From positions 1-59,306 of the forward strand of contig SLHA01000101.1 of NCBI GenBank assembly GCA_007136405.1: a stretch of 59,306 nt of DNA, given 5' to 3'. Origin of the DNA: Candidatus Latescibacterota bacterium (GTDB lineage Bacteria; Latescibacterota; UBA2968; UBA8231). The translations under genes and the position numbers were made by a program. Below are positions 15,226 to 25,700 of the stretch, in pieces. The number at the start of each line of letters is the position of its first letter. The stretch's first letter is position 1. The notes beneath the pieces are model-generated. The model ran no database searches and was not told the DNA's origin. It saw only the letters and a list, made by a program, of their open reading frames with translations.

Positions 15226-16197
15226 TCATGCGCGCGCCTCGGAACGTAGGTCCAGCCATTCCACCTCGGCGGGGGTGAGCTCGATGGACATGGCCTGAAT
15301 GTTGGCGTCCATCTCTTCGCCGTTGGCGGCACCGATGAGCGGGAAGATGTTCAACGGCTGTGCCAGCAGCCAGGCCAGGGCGATCTGCGGCACCGTCCTG
15401 CCTTTTTCCGCCGCCAGCTCTTCCACCCGGTCCAGGCGGCGGAAGTTCGGTTCGTGGCAATACACTTCCAGGGTGAAGCCTTCGATGTCGTCCTTGATAG
15501 CGTCGAAGTTGTGGCGCGAGATACGCCCGGAGAAAAATCCGCGCGCCAGGCTGGACCAGGTGAGCAGGGGCATCCCCTGGGCCGCGTACCAGCGGCGGTC
15601 GGCTTCGTGCTGCGGGCCGGAGATGGTCAGACAATCGCGCCAGGGATCGGCGAACTGTTCGCCCAGGCTGAAGTTGGGACTGCTGACCGCGAAGGGCGTC
15701 AGGTTGTGACGGGCCGCGTATTCGTTGGCGGCCTCCAGCCGTTCGACGCTCCAGTTGGAGCCGCCGAAGGCACGGATGCGGCCGGCAGCCTGGTGCTCGT
15801 TGAGATTCTCGACGATGGGACCCACCTCCACGGCCGGATCGTCCCGGTGCAGCAGGTGGATGTCCACATAGCTGGAGCGCAGGCGCGCCAGCGTATCGTG
15901 CAGGTCCGCGGTGATGTCCCACGGGGTGACGCGTTTGCGGTCCGCGTTGTGGTGCGAACTCTTGCCGATGATGACCACGTCTTCGCGGTTGCCACGCGCT
16001 TCCATCCACTGGCCGAGAACGCGGTCGCTGGCGCCGCCGCCGTACAGGTGGGCGCTGTCAAAGGCGTTGATGCCGCGGGCCATGGCCGCGTCGAGCAGCG
16101 CGAAGCCGTTTTCCAATTCGTCCGTGCGCAAGCTGATGGCGCCCTGTATCAGGCGCGAGACCTGCTGGTCCAATCCGGGAATCTGTCCGTATTCCAT
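15226..16197 (-). CDS. aldo/keto reductase
   Basis: A 323-residue NAD(P)H-dependent (beta/alpha)8-barrel oxidoreductase. The catalytic tetrad is complete: Asp47 (INAFDSA), Tyr52 (LYGGG), Lys79 (IIGKSS) and His117 (LLHRDD). The GSNWS motif and the later cofactor-binding segment near the C-terminus (PLIGAANGEEM) agree with AKRs of the YdhF/AKR11-12 kind that reduce or oxidise sugars and other carbonyls. The start at 16197 gives MEYGQIPG. It follows the Gfo/Idh gene on the same strand after a 363-base gap. With that neighbour it suggests sugar-derivative redox chemistry; the substrate is not determinable. Confidence 0.92.
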   Translation of the reverse strand: MEYGQIPGLDQQVSRLIQGAISLRTDELENGFALLDAAMARGINAFDSAHLYGGGASDRVLGQWMEARGNREDVVIIGKSSHHNADRKRVTPWDITADLHDTLARLRSSYVDIHLLHRDDPAVEVGPIVENLNEHQAAGRIRAFGGSNWSVERLEAANEYAARHNLTPFAVSSPNFSLGEQFADPWRDCLTISGPQHEADRRWYAAQGMPLLTWSSLARGFFSGRISRHNFDAIKDDIEGFTLEVYCHEPNFRRLDRVEELAAEKGRTVPQIALAWLLAQPLNIFPLIGAANGEEMDANIQAMSIELTPAEVEWLDLRSEARA

Positions 16198-16560
16198 CGG
16201 TATCCGATCTTGCCTGAGGTGGTGTTCACGTCGTGTGTGGCAGTGTGCCGACGAAATCCTGTCTCGTCGGTCTTATACGCGCTGAGGTGCGACGAAGCGC
16301 GCCGCTACGGGCCGAAGTGCGACGAAGTGCACCGAAGCCCAACGCTGCGTATCGATGCGCGCCCAACGTGAGCTGATGCTACGCCGGTGCAGGATCCGGC
16401 AAAGCGCAAACGCCGGCGCGCACTCACCGCGCGCCTATACGCGCCGAACAGGAGGCCGCCGGGCATCCCGCGTCAATGCGCCAATGCTTCGCCGAGACCG
16501 AGCTGGGCGCCGTCCCGCCGGCCGGCGGGCGATGACGCGCGCCGAGGGAAAGGCTGGCTG
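16198..16560. other. intergenic region, no gene seen
   Basis: It contains a small hairpin (CCGACGA at 16248-16254 with TCGTCGG at 16264-16270) and two copies of GTGCGACGAAG about 28 bases apart near 16290 and 16320. The promoter of the aldo/keto reductase is probably here, but no clear boxes stand out. Confidence 0.4.
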
Positions 16561-17544
16561 TCACTCCATCGGGTACTTGAGGCCCCACTGGCCGCGGATC
16601 CGATCCAGCACCTCCATGATGGCTACGGTCTCGTCCAGCGTCATGCTTGGACTCTCCAGTTCGCCGGCGCGCAGACAACGGCCCACCTCGGCGGCTTCGT
16701 AGTTGTAGCCGTTGCCCTCCAGGGGCAGCTCCAGGGTCTCGTCCTTGCCGCCGGCCTGCAGGGTGACGCGTTCGCCTTTCCAGAATGAGGGTTCCAGGAG
16801 GATGCGTCCGTCTGTGCCGAGGATGCGCGCCTCATGGGGAGTGCTGACGCGGATGGCGGTGGTGGCCACGGCCATCTGCCCGCCCGCATAACTCAGTATG
16901 ACGCCGGCCTGTTCGTCCACCCCTGTCTCGCCCAACGTGGCGGCGCTGGCGATGCTCTCGGGATGCGGTCCGAACACCATGCAGGCAAAGGAGATGGGAT
17001 AGATGCCCACGTCCAGCAGGGCGCCGCCGCCCAGGGCCGGGTTGAACAGACGCCCTTCCGGATTGACGCCCGACCGGAAGCCGAAGTCGGCCGTGACCAT
17101 GCGCGGTTCGCCGATGGCGCCCTCCGCCAGCCAGCGGCGCACCTGCACCATGACGGGCAGGAACCGGGTCCACATGGCTTCCATCAGAAATACGCCGCGC
17201 TGCCGCGCCACGTCGACCACGGCCCGGGCCTCGGTGGCATTGATGGTGAACGGTTTCTCGCACAGCACGGCCTTACCGGCCTCCAGACAGAGTATGGAGT
17301 TGTCGCGATGCATGGGATGGGGCGTGGCGACGTAGATGGCATCCACGTCCGCATCCGCGGCCAGCGCCTCGTAGGAGCCGTGGCTGCGCGCGGCGCCGAA
17401 CTCGGCCGCAAAGCTACTGGCCTTGTCCTCCGTGCGTGATCCCACGGCGACCAGTTCGGCGTCGCCAAGGGCCTGCAGCCCGGTGGCGAATTTGCGGGCG
17501 ATGTTGCCGCATCCCAGGATGCCCCAGCGTATCGGTGCGGTCAT
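16561..17544 (-). CDS. Gfo/Idh/MocA-family oxidoreductase
   Basis: A 327-residue NAD(P)-dependent dehydrogenase. The N-terminal Rossmann fold has GILGCGNIA (8-16) and the family's CEKPFT (95-100) with the conserved Lys97. The C-terminal alpha/beta domain carries the GGGALLDVGIYPI segment with the expected acidic residue. The pattern is closest to dihydrodiol dehydrogenase/glucose-fructose oxidoreductase-like members that act on sugars or sugar acids. It is encoded upstream of the aldo/keto reductase on the same strand. The gene at 24060 belongs to the same superfamily but is only distantly similar. Confidence 0.92.
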   Translation of the reverse strand: MTAPIRWGILGCGNIARKFATGLQALGDAELVAVGSRTEDKASSFAAEFGAARSHGSYEALAADADVDAIYVATPHPMHRDNSILCLEAGKAVLCEKPFTINATEARAVVDVARQRGVFLMEAMWTRFLPVMVQVRRWLAEGAIGEPRMVTADFGFRSGVNPEGRLFNPALGGGALLDVGIYPISFACMVFGPHPESIASAATLGETGVDEQAGVILSYAGGQMAVATTAIRVSTPHEARILGTDGRILLEPSFWKGERVTLQAGGKDETLELPLEGNGYNYEAAEVGRCLRAGELESPSMTLDETVAIMEVLDRIRGQWGLKYPME

Positions 17545-17603
17545 GGTGATATCTCCAGATCAGGGGTGTGCCGGTGAGGGAATCACCGGTGGGTGAAGGC
17601 GCC

Positions 17604-17675
17604 GGCGCAGGCACCGGCGATAGCATTGGCGCAGGTATCGGCGCTAGCATCGGCGCAGGCACGGGGGTCGGCGCG
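17604..17675. repeat. three tandem 24-bp repeats
   Basis: Units begin GGCGCAGG at 17604, 17628 and 17652, with mismatches mostly in the third unit. They lie between the end of purL and the start of the Gfo/Idh gene. Confidence 0.75.
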
Positions 17676-17705
17676 CCGCACCCCGTGCCGGTTGAACGCG
17701 ACTGA

Positions 17706-20700
17706 TCAACATTCCTGGACAAAGCTCCGAGCGTTCTGGAAGAGGCGCAGCCAGGGGCTGAACTCGCCGGTCCAGGTTGATGGCCGCCACGACAGCTGCA
17801 CATTGCGGATGCTGCGCTCGGGATGCGGCATCATAATCGTCACCCGTCCGTCCGTGGTGGTGGCGCCGGTTGCGCCCCCGGGCGAGCCGTTGGGATTGGA
17901 CGGGTACCGTTCGGCCGGCTGCCCGGACGCGTCCACGAAGCGCATGCAGGTCGATGCCGGACTCGCGTTCGTGGACGATGATGCGGACGCGGGAAAGACC
18001 ATGCGGCCTTCCCCATGGGCGCATGGAATGGGCAACCGCGCTCCCTCCATGTCGCGCAACAGCACGGACGGGCTGGGCAGAATCTCCACTGTGGTAAGGC
18101 GGGCCTCGAACTGCTCCGAGCGATTGGGCAGAATCTGTGGCCACCCTTCAGCGCCGGGGATCAGATCCGTCAACCGGACCATCATCTGGCAGCCGTTGCA
18201 CACGCCCAGGGCGAACGTCTCAGGGCGGTTGAAGAATGCGCTGAAGGCTTCGCGGAGTCCGGCATGATACAGGATGGTCCGGGCCCAGCCGGCACCACCG
18301 CCCAGGACGTCGCCATAGCTGAAGCCGCCGCAGGCCACTAGGCCGTGCATGGAGGCCAGATCCGCGCCTCCCTCCAGCAGGTCCGTCATGGTCACGTCGA
18401 TGGCGTCGAAACCGGCGGCGTCGAAGGCCGCGGCCATTTCCACGTGGCCGTTGACCCCCTGTTCGCGCAACACGGCCAGCCGCGGCCGGGCGCTGCCGGT
18501 GGCCGCCGGTGCCAGGGTGAAGGACGCATCCACGCTGGTGCCGGAAGCCTGTGGGACCGCGATGCCGTCCATTTCCTCCCGGGCACAATCCGGGTTGTCC
18601 CGCTGGCGCTGCATGTGGTAACTCAGCTCGAACCAGGCCGCATGCAGCTCGGTCACCGGCCGGGCGAAGAGGACGCGGCCGCCATGGTGGATGCGCAGTT
18701 GCCCGTCCGTGTTGGGCCGGCCGACCGGCTGTGCCAGGTCTTCCAGGCCGTGCCGGCGCACGATGTCGAACACCGCGTTTTCCGCGGCAGCCGCATACTG
18801 GATGACAACGCCGATCTCCTCGTTGAAGAGCGCCGCCAGCGGCTCGTGGCTGGCGGCATTCAATGCCAGATCCACGCCGGTACGGCCAGCGAAGGCCATC
18901 TCGGCTATGGTGACGAACAGGCCTCCGTCCGAGCGGTCGTGACAAGCCAGCAGGAGCCGCTGCTGGAGCAGTTCCTGGATGGCGGTGAACAGCCGCCGCA
19001 GATCCGCCGGATGGACGTCCGGGCAGCAGTCGCCCAGCTGGTTGTATACCTGAGCCAGCGCCGAACCGCCCAGCCGGTCGGCGCCGCGCCCCAGGTCCAG
19101 CAGGAGCAGGCGCGAATCCGGGTCTGCGGCCAGTTCCGGGGTGACGGCCAGGCGCACGTCCGTGACCGGGGCGAAGGCCGAGACCACCAGGCTCAACGGC
19201 GCGGTGATGCGGTGCTCGGCGCCCTGGCTGTCCTGCCAGCCGGCGCTCATGGACAGGCTGTCCTTGCCGACCGGAATGGACACCCCAAGCGCCGGACAGA
19301 ATTCCATGGCGACGCTGTGCACCGTGTCGTACAAGGCGGCGTCCTCGCCCGGCTCGCCGCAGGCGCACATCCAGTTGCCCGAGAGTTTGACCTGCTCAAT
19401 GGCGCCGATCGGAGCGGCTGCAAGGTTGGTCAGGGCTTCCGCGATGGCCAGGCGACCGGAGGCCGGGGCGTCGATCAATGCCACCGGCGCGCGTTCGCCC
19501 ATGGCCATGGCCGAGCCCGAAAAGGCGCGGTACGAGCGCAGGGTGATGGCCATGTCGGCCACCGGGACCTGGTACGGTCCGACCATCTGGTCCCGGGCGA
19601 CCAGGCCGCTTACCGTGCGGTCCGCGATGCTGATGAGAAACGTCTTGGCGGCTATGGCCGGGAACCGCAGCAGACGATCCACGGCGTCGGCCAATGGCAC
19701 TGCGGTCAGTTCCAGCGGCGGCGGGCCCGCCGCCAGCCGCTTCACCTGGCGGACCATGCCGGGTGGTTTACCGAGCAGGACACCCAGGTCCAGGTTGTCG
19801 ATAGGGAGGGTGTCGAACTGACTGTCGCTTACCGTGAGACGCCGGTCTCCGGTGACGATGCCGATGACCGCGACCAGACAGCGCTCACGGGCGGCGATCC
19901 GCGCGAAGCGGTCCAGGTCGTGCCGCCGGATGATCAGCACGTACCGTTCCTGGGCCTCGTTGCACCACAGTTCCATGGGGCTCATGCCCGGATCCGCCGT
20001 CTCCACGGCCCGCAGGTCGAAGCGCGCGCCCACGTCCTGGACCAACTCCGGGCAGCCGTTGGACAGGCCGCCGGCGCCCAGGTCGTGGATGCTGACGATG
20101 GGGTTGTCCGGACCCATGGCGATGCAGGCGTTGATCAGTTCCTGGCAGCGCCGCTGCATTTCCGCGTTACCGCGCTGTACCGAGGCGTAGTCCAGGTCTT
20201 CCTGGCTGCTGCCGGCGCCCATGCTGGAAGCCGTGCCGCCGCCCAGTCCGATGAGCATGGCGGGACCGCCGATCTGGATCACCGGATCACCAGCGGCCGG
20301 CTGTCCCTTGTGCACGTGCTCCGAGTCGATCAGCCCCATGCCGCCGGCTGCCATGATCGGCTTGTGGTAACCCCGGTAGCGGCCTTCCACGATGTCCTCG
20401 TAGGTGCGGAAGACACCCAGCAGGTTGGGTCGGCCGAATTCGTTGCCGAAGCTGGCGCCGCCCAGCGGGCCGGTGGTCATGATTTCCAGCGGCGGGGCCA
20501 GCCGCCGGGGAAATTCGGCGTACTGCCGTTCCCAGGGCTGGGGGAAATCCGGCAGGCGCAGGTGCGACGTGAAGAAGGCGCACAAACCCGCCTGGGAGCG
20601 GCCACCGATGCCGGCCGCCGTCTCGTCACGGATCTCGCCGCCGACGCCGGTGGCGGCGCCGGGGAAGGGTGAGATGGCGGTGGGATGATTGTGCGTTTCC

Positions 20701-21563
20701 ACCTTGATGACGATGTCGGTGGGGCGCTCGCGATACGTATACACCGGCTCGCCGGCGTCCGGGTAGAACACCGGAATGCTGTCCCCCTGGATCACCGCGG
20801 CGTTGTCGGAGTAGGCCTTGACACAGTATTCGGGATGGCTTTCGTGGGTGTGCCGGATCATGTCGAACAGGGAGCGCTCCTGCTCCTGGCCGTCGATGAT
20901 CCAGCGGGCGTTGAAGATCTTGTGGCGGCAGTGCTCGGAGTTGACGACGGCGAAGGTCATCAGCTCCACGTCCGTGGGATCCCGGCCCAGGTCGGTGAAA
21001 ACCGCCTGGAAATAGTCGATCTCCGGTGGAGCCAGGGCCAGTCCCAGGTCACGGTTGGCCCGCTCCAGGGCCGGTCGACCCTCATCTGCCAGCGGGATGT
21101 GTTGTAGCGGCCGGGGAGGGACGGCGGCGAACAGCACGCTCGGATCCGGGACAACGGCCTCCGTCATGCGGTCGAACAACAGGGGCAGGACAGGTTGCAG
21201 CGCCTCGGCGGACAACCGGTTGCCGTCGAAAGCGTAGGCGATGCCGCGCTCGACCCGCGTCACGGTGGCGGCGCCGCAGTTGTGCAGGATATCCGTCGCC
21301 TTGCTGGACCACGGCGAGATGGTGCCCGGCCGGGGGCACACCAGGAACTGGAGGGGACGGCCGGTATCCAGTAGCTCCTGCACGGCGAGGATTCCCTCGA
21401 GTTGCTGCCGTTCGGTCCGGGTCGGCTCCCGGTGGACGTCGACCGCATAGAAATAACAGGCGTGCAGTTCGGTGATGCCGGGAACGACGGCCTGGCATCG
21501 AGTCAGCAGAGAGATACGCCGGAACTCGGACAGGGCATGCGGACCGCGGTAGATCGGCATCAT
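17706..21563 (-). CDS. purL: phosphoribosylformylglycinamidine synthase, single-chain
   Basis: A 1285-residue FGAM synthase converting FGAR, ATP and glutamine to FGAM in step four of purine synthesis. It is the long single-polypeptide form: an N-terminal PurS-like region, a linker, two AIRS-like synthetase halves (catalytic region with [21 protein letters not shown]) and a C-terminal class I glutaminase. The glutaminase has nucleophile Cys about 1121 in ALGVCNGCQ and a MMPHPERS His/Glu dyad segment near the end. About 1290 residues is usual for this form, so it is full length and needs no separate purS or purQ. A promoter-like pair lies just upstream. No other purine genes are in the window. 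Confidence 0.97.
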   Translation of the reverse strand: MMPIYRGPHALSEFRRISLLTRCQAVVPGITELHACYFYAVDVHREPTRTERQQLEGILAVQELLDTGRPLQFLVCPRPGTISPWSSKATDILHNCGAATVTRVERGIAYAFDGNRLSAEALQPVLPLLFDRMTEAVVPDPSVLFAAVPPRPLQHIPLADEGRPALERANRDLGLALAPPEIDYFQAVFTDLGRDPTDVELMTFAVVNSEHCRHKIFNARWIIDGQEQERSLFDMIRHTHESHPEYCVKAYSDNAAVIQGDSIPVFYPDAGEPVYTYRERPTDIVIKVETHNHPTAISPFPGAATGVGGEIRDETAAGIGGRSQAGLCAFFTSHLRLPDFPQPWERQYAEFPRRLAPPLEIMTTGPLGGASFGNEFGRPNLLGVFRTYEDIVEGRYRGYHKPIMAAGGMGLIDSEHVHKGQPAAGDPVIQIGGPAMLIGLGGGTASSMGAGSSQEDLDYASVQRGNAEMQRRCQELINACIAMGPDNPIVSIHDLGAGGLSNGCPELVQDVGARFDLRAVETADPGMSPMELWCNEAQERYVLIIRRHDLDRFARIAARERCLVAVIGIVTGDRRLTVSDSQFDTLPIDNLDLGVLLGKPPGMVRQVKRLAAGPPPLELTAVPLADAVDRLLRFPAIAAKTFLISIADRTVSGLVARDQMVGPYQVPVADMAITLRSYRAFSGSAMAMGERAPVALIDAPASGRLAIAEALTNLAAAPIGAIEQVKLSGNWMCACGEPGEDAALYDTVHSVAMEFCPALGVSIPVGKDSLSMSAGWQDSQGAEHRITAPLSLVVSAFAPVTDVRLAVTPELAADPDSRLLLLDLGRGADRLGGSALAQVYNQLGDCCPDVHPADLRRLFTAIQELLQQRLLLACHDRSDGGLFVTIAEMAFAGRTGVDLALNAASHEPLAALFNEEIGVVIQYAAAAENAVFDIVRRHGLEDLAQPVGRPNTDGQLRIHHGGRVLFARPVTELHAAWFELSYHMQRQRDNPDCAREEMDGIAVPQASGTSVDASFTLAPAATGSARPRLAVLREQGVNGHVEMAAAFDAAGFDAIDVTMTDLLEGGADLASMHGLVACGGFSYGDVLGGGAGWARTILYHAGLREAFSAFFNRPETFALGVCNGCQMMVRLTDLIPGAEGWPQILPNRSEQFEARLTTVEILPSPSVLLRDMEGARLPIPCAHGEGRMVFPASASSSTNASPASTCMRFVDASGQPAERYPSNPNGSPGGATGATTTDGRVTIMMPHPERSIRNVQLSWRPSTWTGEFSPWLRLFQNARSFVQEC

Positions 21564-21607
21564 GGACAGGCTCTCGGCAATGGGATCGGGTACGATGATG
21601 CAGGCCT

Positions 21608-21636
21608 AATCTAGCGCACGGAGCCGCTGGCTACAA
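21608..21636 (-). promoter_or_regulatory. candidate purL promoter
   Basis: On the minus strand TTGTAG (21631-21636) and TAGATT (21608-21613) are 17 bases apart, about 45 bases upstream of the purL start. The -10 is imperfect. Confidence 0.4.
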
Positions 21637-21860
21637 GGGCGGGGCGGACGATTGGCGATCTGGATGCGTGGATGGGTACTTTGCCGGGGCCGGGTTCAGG
21701 CTGTATCCTCAAGGACCGAGCCAGGAAAGAACCAGGACACGCCATCGGAACGTCGTCGCGATCGCGGGTTCGACCGCGACCGGCCGCGGCTTACGGGTCC
21801 GGCGTCCGGACTCCGGTGGCGAGCCTTTGACCGGATGGATTCCCGGACAAGGAGCATTTC

Positions 21861-23783
21861 ATGCGCGAGGGGAACACCGCCCTGACGGATCTGCCACCCA
21901 TCGGGCTGGTGCAGATGGAGGTGGTGCCGGGACAGCCGGATCGGAATGTCGCCCGCATGCTGGACTACCTGCAGCAGGCTCGGGACGCGGGAGCCTGGAT
22001 CGTGGCTTTCCCAGAGCTGTGCGTGTCCGGCTATCTGCTGGGCGATGTCTGGGAGGTGGATGCCCTGGTGCAGGACTATGCCGCGTACAGCGAGGATTTG
22101 CGCGCGGCCAGCCGCGGCCTGGTCATCCTCTTCGGCAACGTCGTGGTGGATCCCGGGCGGACCGGCGAGGATGGCCGGATGCTCAAGTACTGCGCAGCCG
22201 TGGTCTGCGCCGATGGCGCGTACGTGGAGCGGCCGGAGCTGCCGCCCGGCCTGCCACCCGGCGTGCACCCCAAGACGCTGCAACCCAACTACCGGTTCTT
22301 CGATGACGACCGCCACTTCCATTCCGTTCGCAAGCTGGCCCTGGCGCAGCAGCGCAGCGTGTACGAATGGTGCCAGCCATTCGCGGTCCGATTACCGGAC
22401 GGACGGACGTTTCGTTTCGGTGTGCAGCTGTGCGAGGACCTGTGGTCGCAGGACTACCTGTATGACACCGGTCCGCTGGACACGGTGCAGGCGTATTACC
22501 AGCGCGGCGCCGAGGCCGTCTTCAACCTTTCCGCCTCGCCATGGAGCGCCCAGAAAAGCGACAAACGCCGTCGCGTAGTCAGCGCGACCCTGTCCCGCTC
22601 GCCTGTGCCGCTGTTCTACGTCAACCAGATCGGAGCCCAGAACAACGGCAAAAACGTCATTCTCTTCGATGGCGACAGCATGGCTTATGTGCCCGGACAC
22701 GATGTCATGCGACGGACCCGGTCCTGGCGCGAACAGCTTCTGATAACCACTCGCCCTAACGCCGTCGCCGGCGCTCAATCGCACCTCCAGGAGCTGTACG
22801 AGGCGCTCCTCACCGGCCTGCGCCATCTGGACCAGATCCGCGGTGTGCGCAACCGTTACCTTATCGGCGTCAGCGGCGGCCTCGACTCCAGCGTGGTGAC
22901 CTGCCTGCTGTGCCAGGCGCTGGGTCCGGAGCGGGTGTACGCGGTGAACATGCCCACTCGTTTCAACGCCCGGGAGACCCAGGAGAACGCCGACCGCCTG
23001 TGCGCCACACTGAACGTGGATTACCTGCCGTGTTCCATCCAGGACCTGTACGAAGCGGTGCGCGGCACGATCTCGGCCCAGTCGTTCAAGCGGACCGCGG
23101 GCGAATACACGCGCCTGGCGGACGAGAACCTGCAAGCCCGTATCCGCGGCGCCGATGTACTGGCGGGGCTGGCCTCCACGCATGGTATGATCTTCACCAA
23201 CAACGGCAACAAGACGGAACTGGCGCTGGGATATTGCACGTTGTATGGAGACATCAACGGCGCCATCGCGCCGATCGCGGATCTGTACAAGGTCCAGATC
23301 ATCGAACTGGCGCAGTTCCTCAATCAGCAGATCTACGGCCGCGAGGTCATACCGGCCAATCTGCTGGACGGGACCATCGTTCCCAGCGCCGAATTGTCCG
23401 AGGCTCAGGATGTCACCCGGGGGCTGGGAGACCCGATCAAATACGGTTACCATGATGCGGTGCTGCGTCAGCTGCTGGAGTACCGTCGTCACATCGGCGA
23501 TCTGGTCGAGTGGCAGCTGCAGGGATGCTTGTGCGCGCGGCTGGAATGGGGTGATGAAGAGCAGTTGCGGCGCTACTTCGCCGACGCCGAGGCATGGATA
23601 GAGGATCTGGAATGGATCGAAGAGCAGGTGCGTACCAGCGTGTTCAAGCGGATCCAGGCGCCGCCGATCATCGTCTTGAGCGAGCGCGCCTTCGGCTTCG
23701 ATCTGCGCGAATCGCAGTTGCCTGCATACCAGCCCCGGGCGTACGCGGCGTTGCGACAGCGGGTCCTGCAGCAGGGCTGGTAG
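21861..23783 (+). CDS. nadE: glutamine-dependent NAD+ synthetase
   Basis: A 640-residue two-domain enzyme that makes NAD+ from deamido-NAD+, using ammonia from glutamine. The N-terminal nitrilase-type glutaminase (about 1-290) shows the catalytic Glu in AFPELCVSGY and the nucleophile Cys in VQLCEDLW. The C-terminal synthetase (about 310-640) has the P-loop ISGGLDSS-type motif VSGGLDSSVV and the GNKTELALGYCTLYGD segment. AAGGAG lies seven bases before the ATG. It is transcribed divergently from purL, leaving about 300 bases between them. Confidence 0.96.
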   Translation: MREGNTALTDLPPIGLVQMEVVPGQPDRNVARMLDYLQQARDAGAWIVAFPELCVSGYLLGDVWEVDALVQDYAAYSEDLRAASRGLVILFGNVVVDPGRTGEDGRMLKYCAAVVCADGAYVERPELPPGLPPGVHPKTLQPNYRFFDDDRHFHSVRKLALAQQRSVYEWCQPFAVRLPDGRTFRFGVQLCEDLWSQDYLYDTGPLDTVQAYYQRGAEAVFNLSASPWSAQKSDKRRRVVSATLSRSPVPLFYVNQIGAQNNGKNVILFDGDSMAYVPGHDVMRRTRSWREQLLITTRPNAVAGAQSHLQELYEALLTGLRHLDQIRGVRNRYLIGVSGGLDSSVVTCLLCQALGPERVYAVNMPTRFNARETQENADRLCATLNVDYLPCSIQDLYEAVRGTISAQSFKRTAGEYTRLADENLQARIRGADVLAGLASTHGMIFTNNGNKTELALGYCTLYGDINGAIAPIADLYKVQIIELAQFLNQQIYGREVIPANLLDGTIVPSAELSEAQDVTRGLGDPIKYGYHDAVLRQLLEYRRHIGDLVEWQLQGCLCARLEWGDEEQLRRYFADAEAWIEDLEWIEEQVRTSVFKRIQAPPIIVLSERAFGFDLRESQLPAYQPRAYAALRQRVLQQGW

Positions 23784-24059
23784 GCCATTCGCGTATTGCA
23801 GCGTCGCTGGCTTCGGGATGCGTTCAGCTTTGGGGAAAGCGTTTCAAGGCGCCGCGCCGGTGGCTCCCGCCATCATTGACAGGCACCGGTGCCGCGCGCG
23901 GGGCGAGGCGCCAACGGATGGTGCGATTGAGCTGGCAGGCCATTCGCCGCCTGGATTCGACCCTCATCACCGGGTGCGGCTCGCTCCCGGCCCGCGCGAA
24001 AACCGCCCGCGAGGTTCATCCCAAACCACAAAAATCCGCCCAAGCAAGGAGAAAGCAGC

Positions 24060-25013
24060 ATGAAAATCTGTCTGGCTGGTGAAGGCGCCCAGGGCATCAC
24101 GCACATGAAAGCGTTGGGCGAGATGCCGGATATCGAGGTGGTGAGTCTGGCCGGTGGCATCGACGCCGACGCCGCGGCGTTCGCCTCTGAATGGGGTATT
24201 CCCCACTATTCCCTGAATTACGAGGAATGTCTGGATCAACCCGGCGTGGAAGCCGTCATCCTGGGATCGCCCAATCAGGTGCACTGCGAACAAACTGTGC
24301 TGGCCTTGGAGAAAGGCAAGCACGTGCTCGTAGAGATTCCCATGGGCCTGTCCCTGCGCGAAGCCCAGAGAGTGGCGGATGCGGAGGAGCGCACGGGCCT
24401 GGTGTGCATGGTCTGCCATACCAGCCGGTACAGCAACGTGTTCCGGGAAGTCCACCGCAGGGTTCGGGAAGGCGAGCTCGATCTGCATCACATCGTGCAG
24501 CAGACCTATTTCTTCCGGCGCAAGAACGAGAATCGTTTCGGCAAACCGCGCACCTGGGTGGACAACCTGCTCTGGCACCAGGCGTGTCATATGGTGGACA
24601 TGGTGTACTGGCTGCTGGACGATCCGGCGATGCGGGCCTGGGGACAGGCTGGACCGCTGCACCCGGAACTGCAGGTGCCCATGGATCTCACCATCGCCTT
24701 CCGGTCCGGCCGCGGCTGCCTGGTGACCGCGGCGCAGTCTTACAATCACCACGGTCCCATTCAGTCCACCTACAAGTTCATCGGCAAGCAGGCGACCCTG
24801 GAGACCCGCAAGGGGCAACTGATGGACCACGAGGGCAACCCGGTTCCGGTACCGGCGGGCGGTGGCGTGGGCGAGCAGAACGCGGAGTTCTTCGCGGCCA
24901 TCCGCGAGGGTCGCAAGGCCTTGACCAGTTGCAGCGCCTGTCTGCCTGTCATGGCGCTCATCGACCGGGTCCAACACTGCATCGACGCGCAGGCAAACGC
25001 AGAGCGCGGCTGA
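24060..25013 (+). CDS. Gfo/Idh/MocA-family oxidoreductase
   Basis: A 317-residue protein beginning with a Rossmann-type glycine loop MKICLAGEGAQG. The usual CEKP of the family is replaced by LVEIPMGLS (about 91-99), so the normally conserved lysine is an isoleucine/proline context. This variation occurs in the LigC-like/4-carboxy-2-hydroxymuconate-semialdehyde dehydrogenase type. Other features are HQACHMVDMVYW in the substrate domain and a QSTYKFIG beta strand. AAGGAG precedes the ATG at good distance. It stands alone on the plus strand; its substrate is unknown and it may be catalytically different from the gene at 16561. Confidence 0.85.
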   Translation: MKICLAGEGAQGITHMKALGEMPDIEVVSLAGGIDADAAAFASEWGIPHYSLNYEECLDQPGVEAVILGSPNQVHCEQTVLALEKGKHVLVEIPMGLSLREAQRVADAEERTGLVCMVCHTSRYSNVFREVHRRVREGELDLHHIVQQTYFFRRKNENRFGKPRTWVDNLLWHQACHMVDMVYWLLDDPAMRAWGQAGPLHPELQVPMDLTIAFRSGRGCLVTAAQSYNHHGPIQSTYKFIGKQATLETRKGQLMDHEGNPVPVPAGGGVGEQNAEFFAAIREGRKALTSCSACLPVMALIDRVQHCIDAQANAERG

Positions 25014-25164
25014 GCCATCGGCAACGGCAGTCCGCGCCGTGGCCGGTGTGTGTGGTGGGTGCAGGAGGCCGCGTGCATCGGGCCGCCCAGGACGTTCAGT
25101 GCCTTGCTGACCCAGGGCTCCAGGCTTCCCGGGATGAACTCCCCAGGCCGTATCGCGGTTGCGT

Positions 25165-25262
25165 GGCTCACTCCGCGTTGACGAGGGGATGGGCTGCTGC
25201 GCCCTGGCTCACGCCGCGGTGGCGGATGATGTACCGCGGCGCCTGGCTCACTCCGTGGTGAC
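25165..25262. repeat. three imperfect repeats of the sufU 3' end
   Basis: GGCTCACTCCGCG, GGCTCACGCCGCG and GGCTCACTCCGTG begin at 25165, 25206 and 25246, about 40 bases apart. Read on the minus strand, each contains the Glu/Ala-stop-Ala ending (GAGTGAGCC or GCGTGAGCC). The first, at 25246, is the actual end of sufU, so the downstream two look like duplicated copies of that end. Confidence 0.6.
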
Positions 25263-25700
25263 GGTGGTATCCGTGCCCTTCAAGGCGGCCCTCAGGGTGT
25301 GCCAGGGTAGCGTGGCGCACTTGATCCGCATGGGAAACTCGCGGACTCCGGCAAAGATCGCCAGCTTGCCCAACCGGTCAGTGTCCACCGGGGCGTCCGG
25401 CGACGACGTGGTCATGGCATGGAAGTCGGCGAAATACGCTTCCGCGTCGGCGATGGTCCCGCCTTTCAACGCGGCAGTCATCAGCGAGGCCGAGGCCCGC
25501 GATATGGCGCAGCCGGAGCCCTCGAAACGGATGTCAAGGATGCGCTCACCGTCGACATGCAGGTATAGATGAAGGCGGTCACCGCATAGCGGGTTGTGCC
25601 CTTCCTGGTCGCGGTTGGCATTTTCCAGCCTGCCGTAGTTTCGGGGTTGCTTGTTGTGATCCAGCATGATCTGCTGGTAGAGTTTCCTGAGTTCTGTCAT
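25248..25700 (-). CDS. sufU: SufU-type iron-sulfur assembly protein
   Basis: A 150-residue NifU-N/IscU-fold protein. Three conserved cysteines are in place: NPLCGD, GSGCAIS and KCATLPWHTL. The region between the second and third (about residues 75-120) has the insertion typical of SufU rather than IscU. In Firmicutes SufU is a zinc-dependent sulfur relay that activates SufS (family knowledge), and here the gene follows sufS with a one-base overlap. No sufBCD genes are in the window. Confidence 0.92.
   Translation of the reverse strand: MTELRKLYQQIMLDHNKQPRNYGRLENANRDQEGHNPLCGDRLHLYLHVDGERILDIRFEGSGCAISRASASLMTAALKGGTIADAEAYFADFHAMTTSSPDAPVDTDRLGKLAIFAGVREFPMRIKCATLPWHTLRAALKGTDTTVTTE

Noticed and set aside
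18345..20672. 775-codon open frame on the + strand opposite purL
   Set aside because: It is the antisense of a fully conserved gene; its translation has no domain and reflects GC-rich codon bias.
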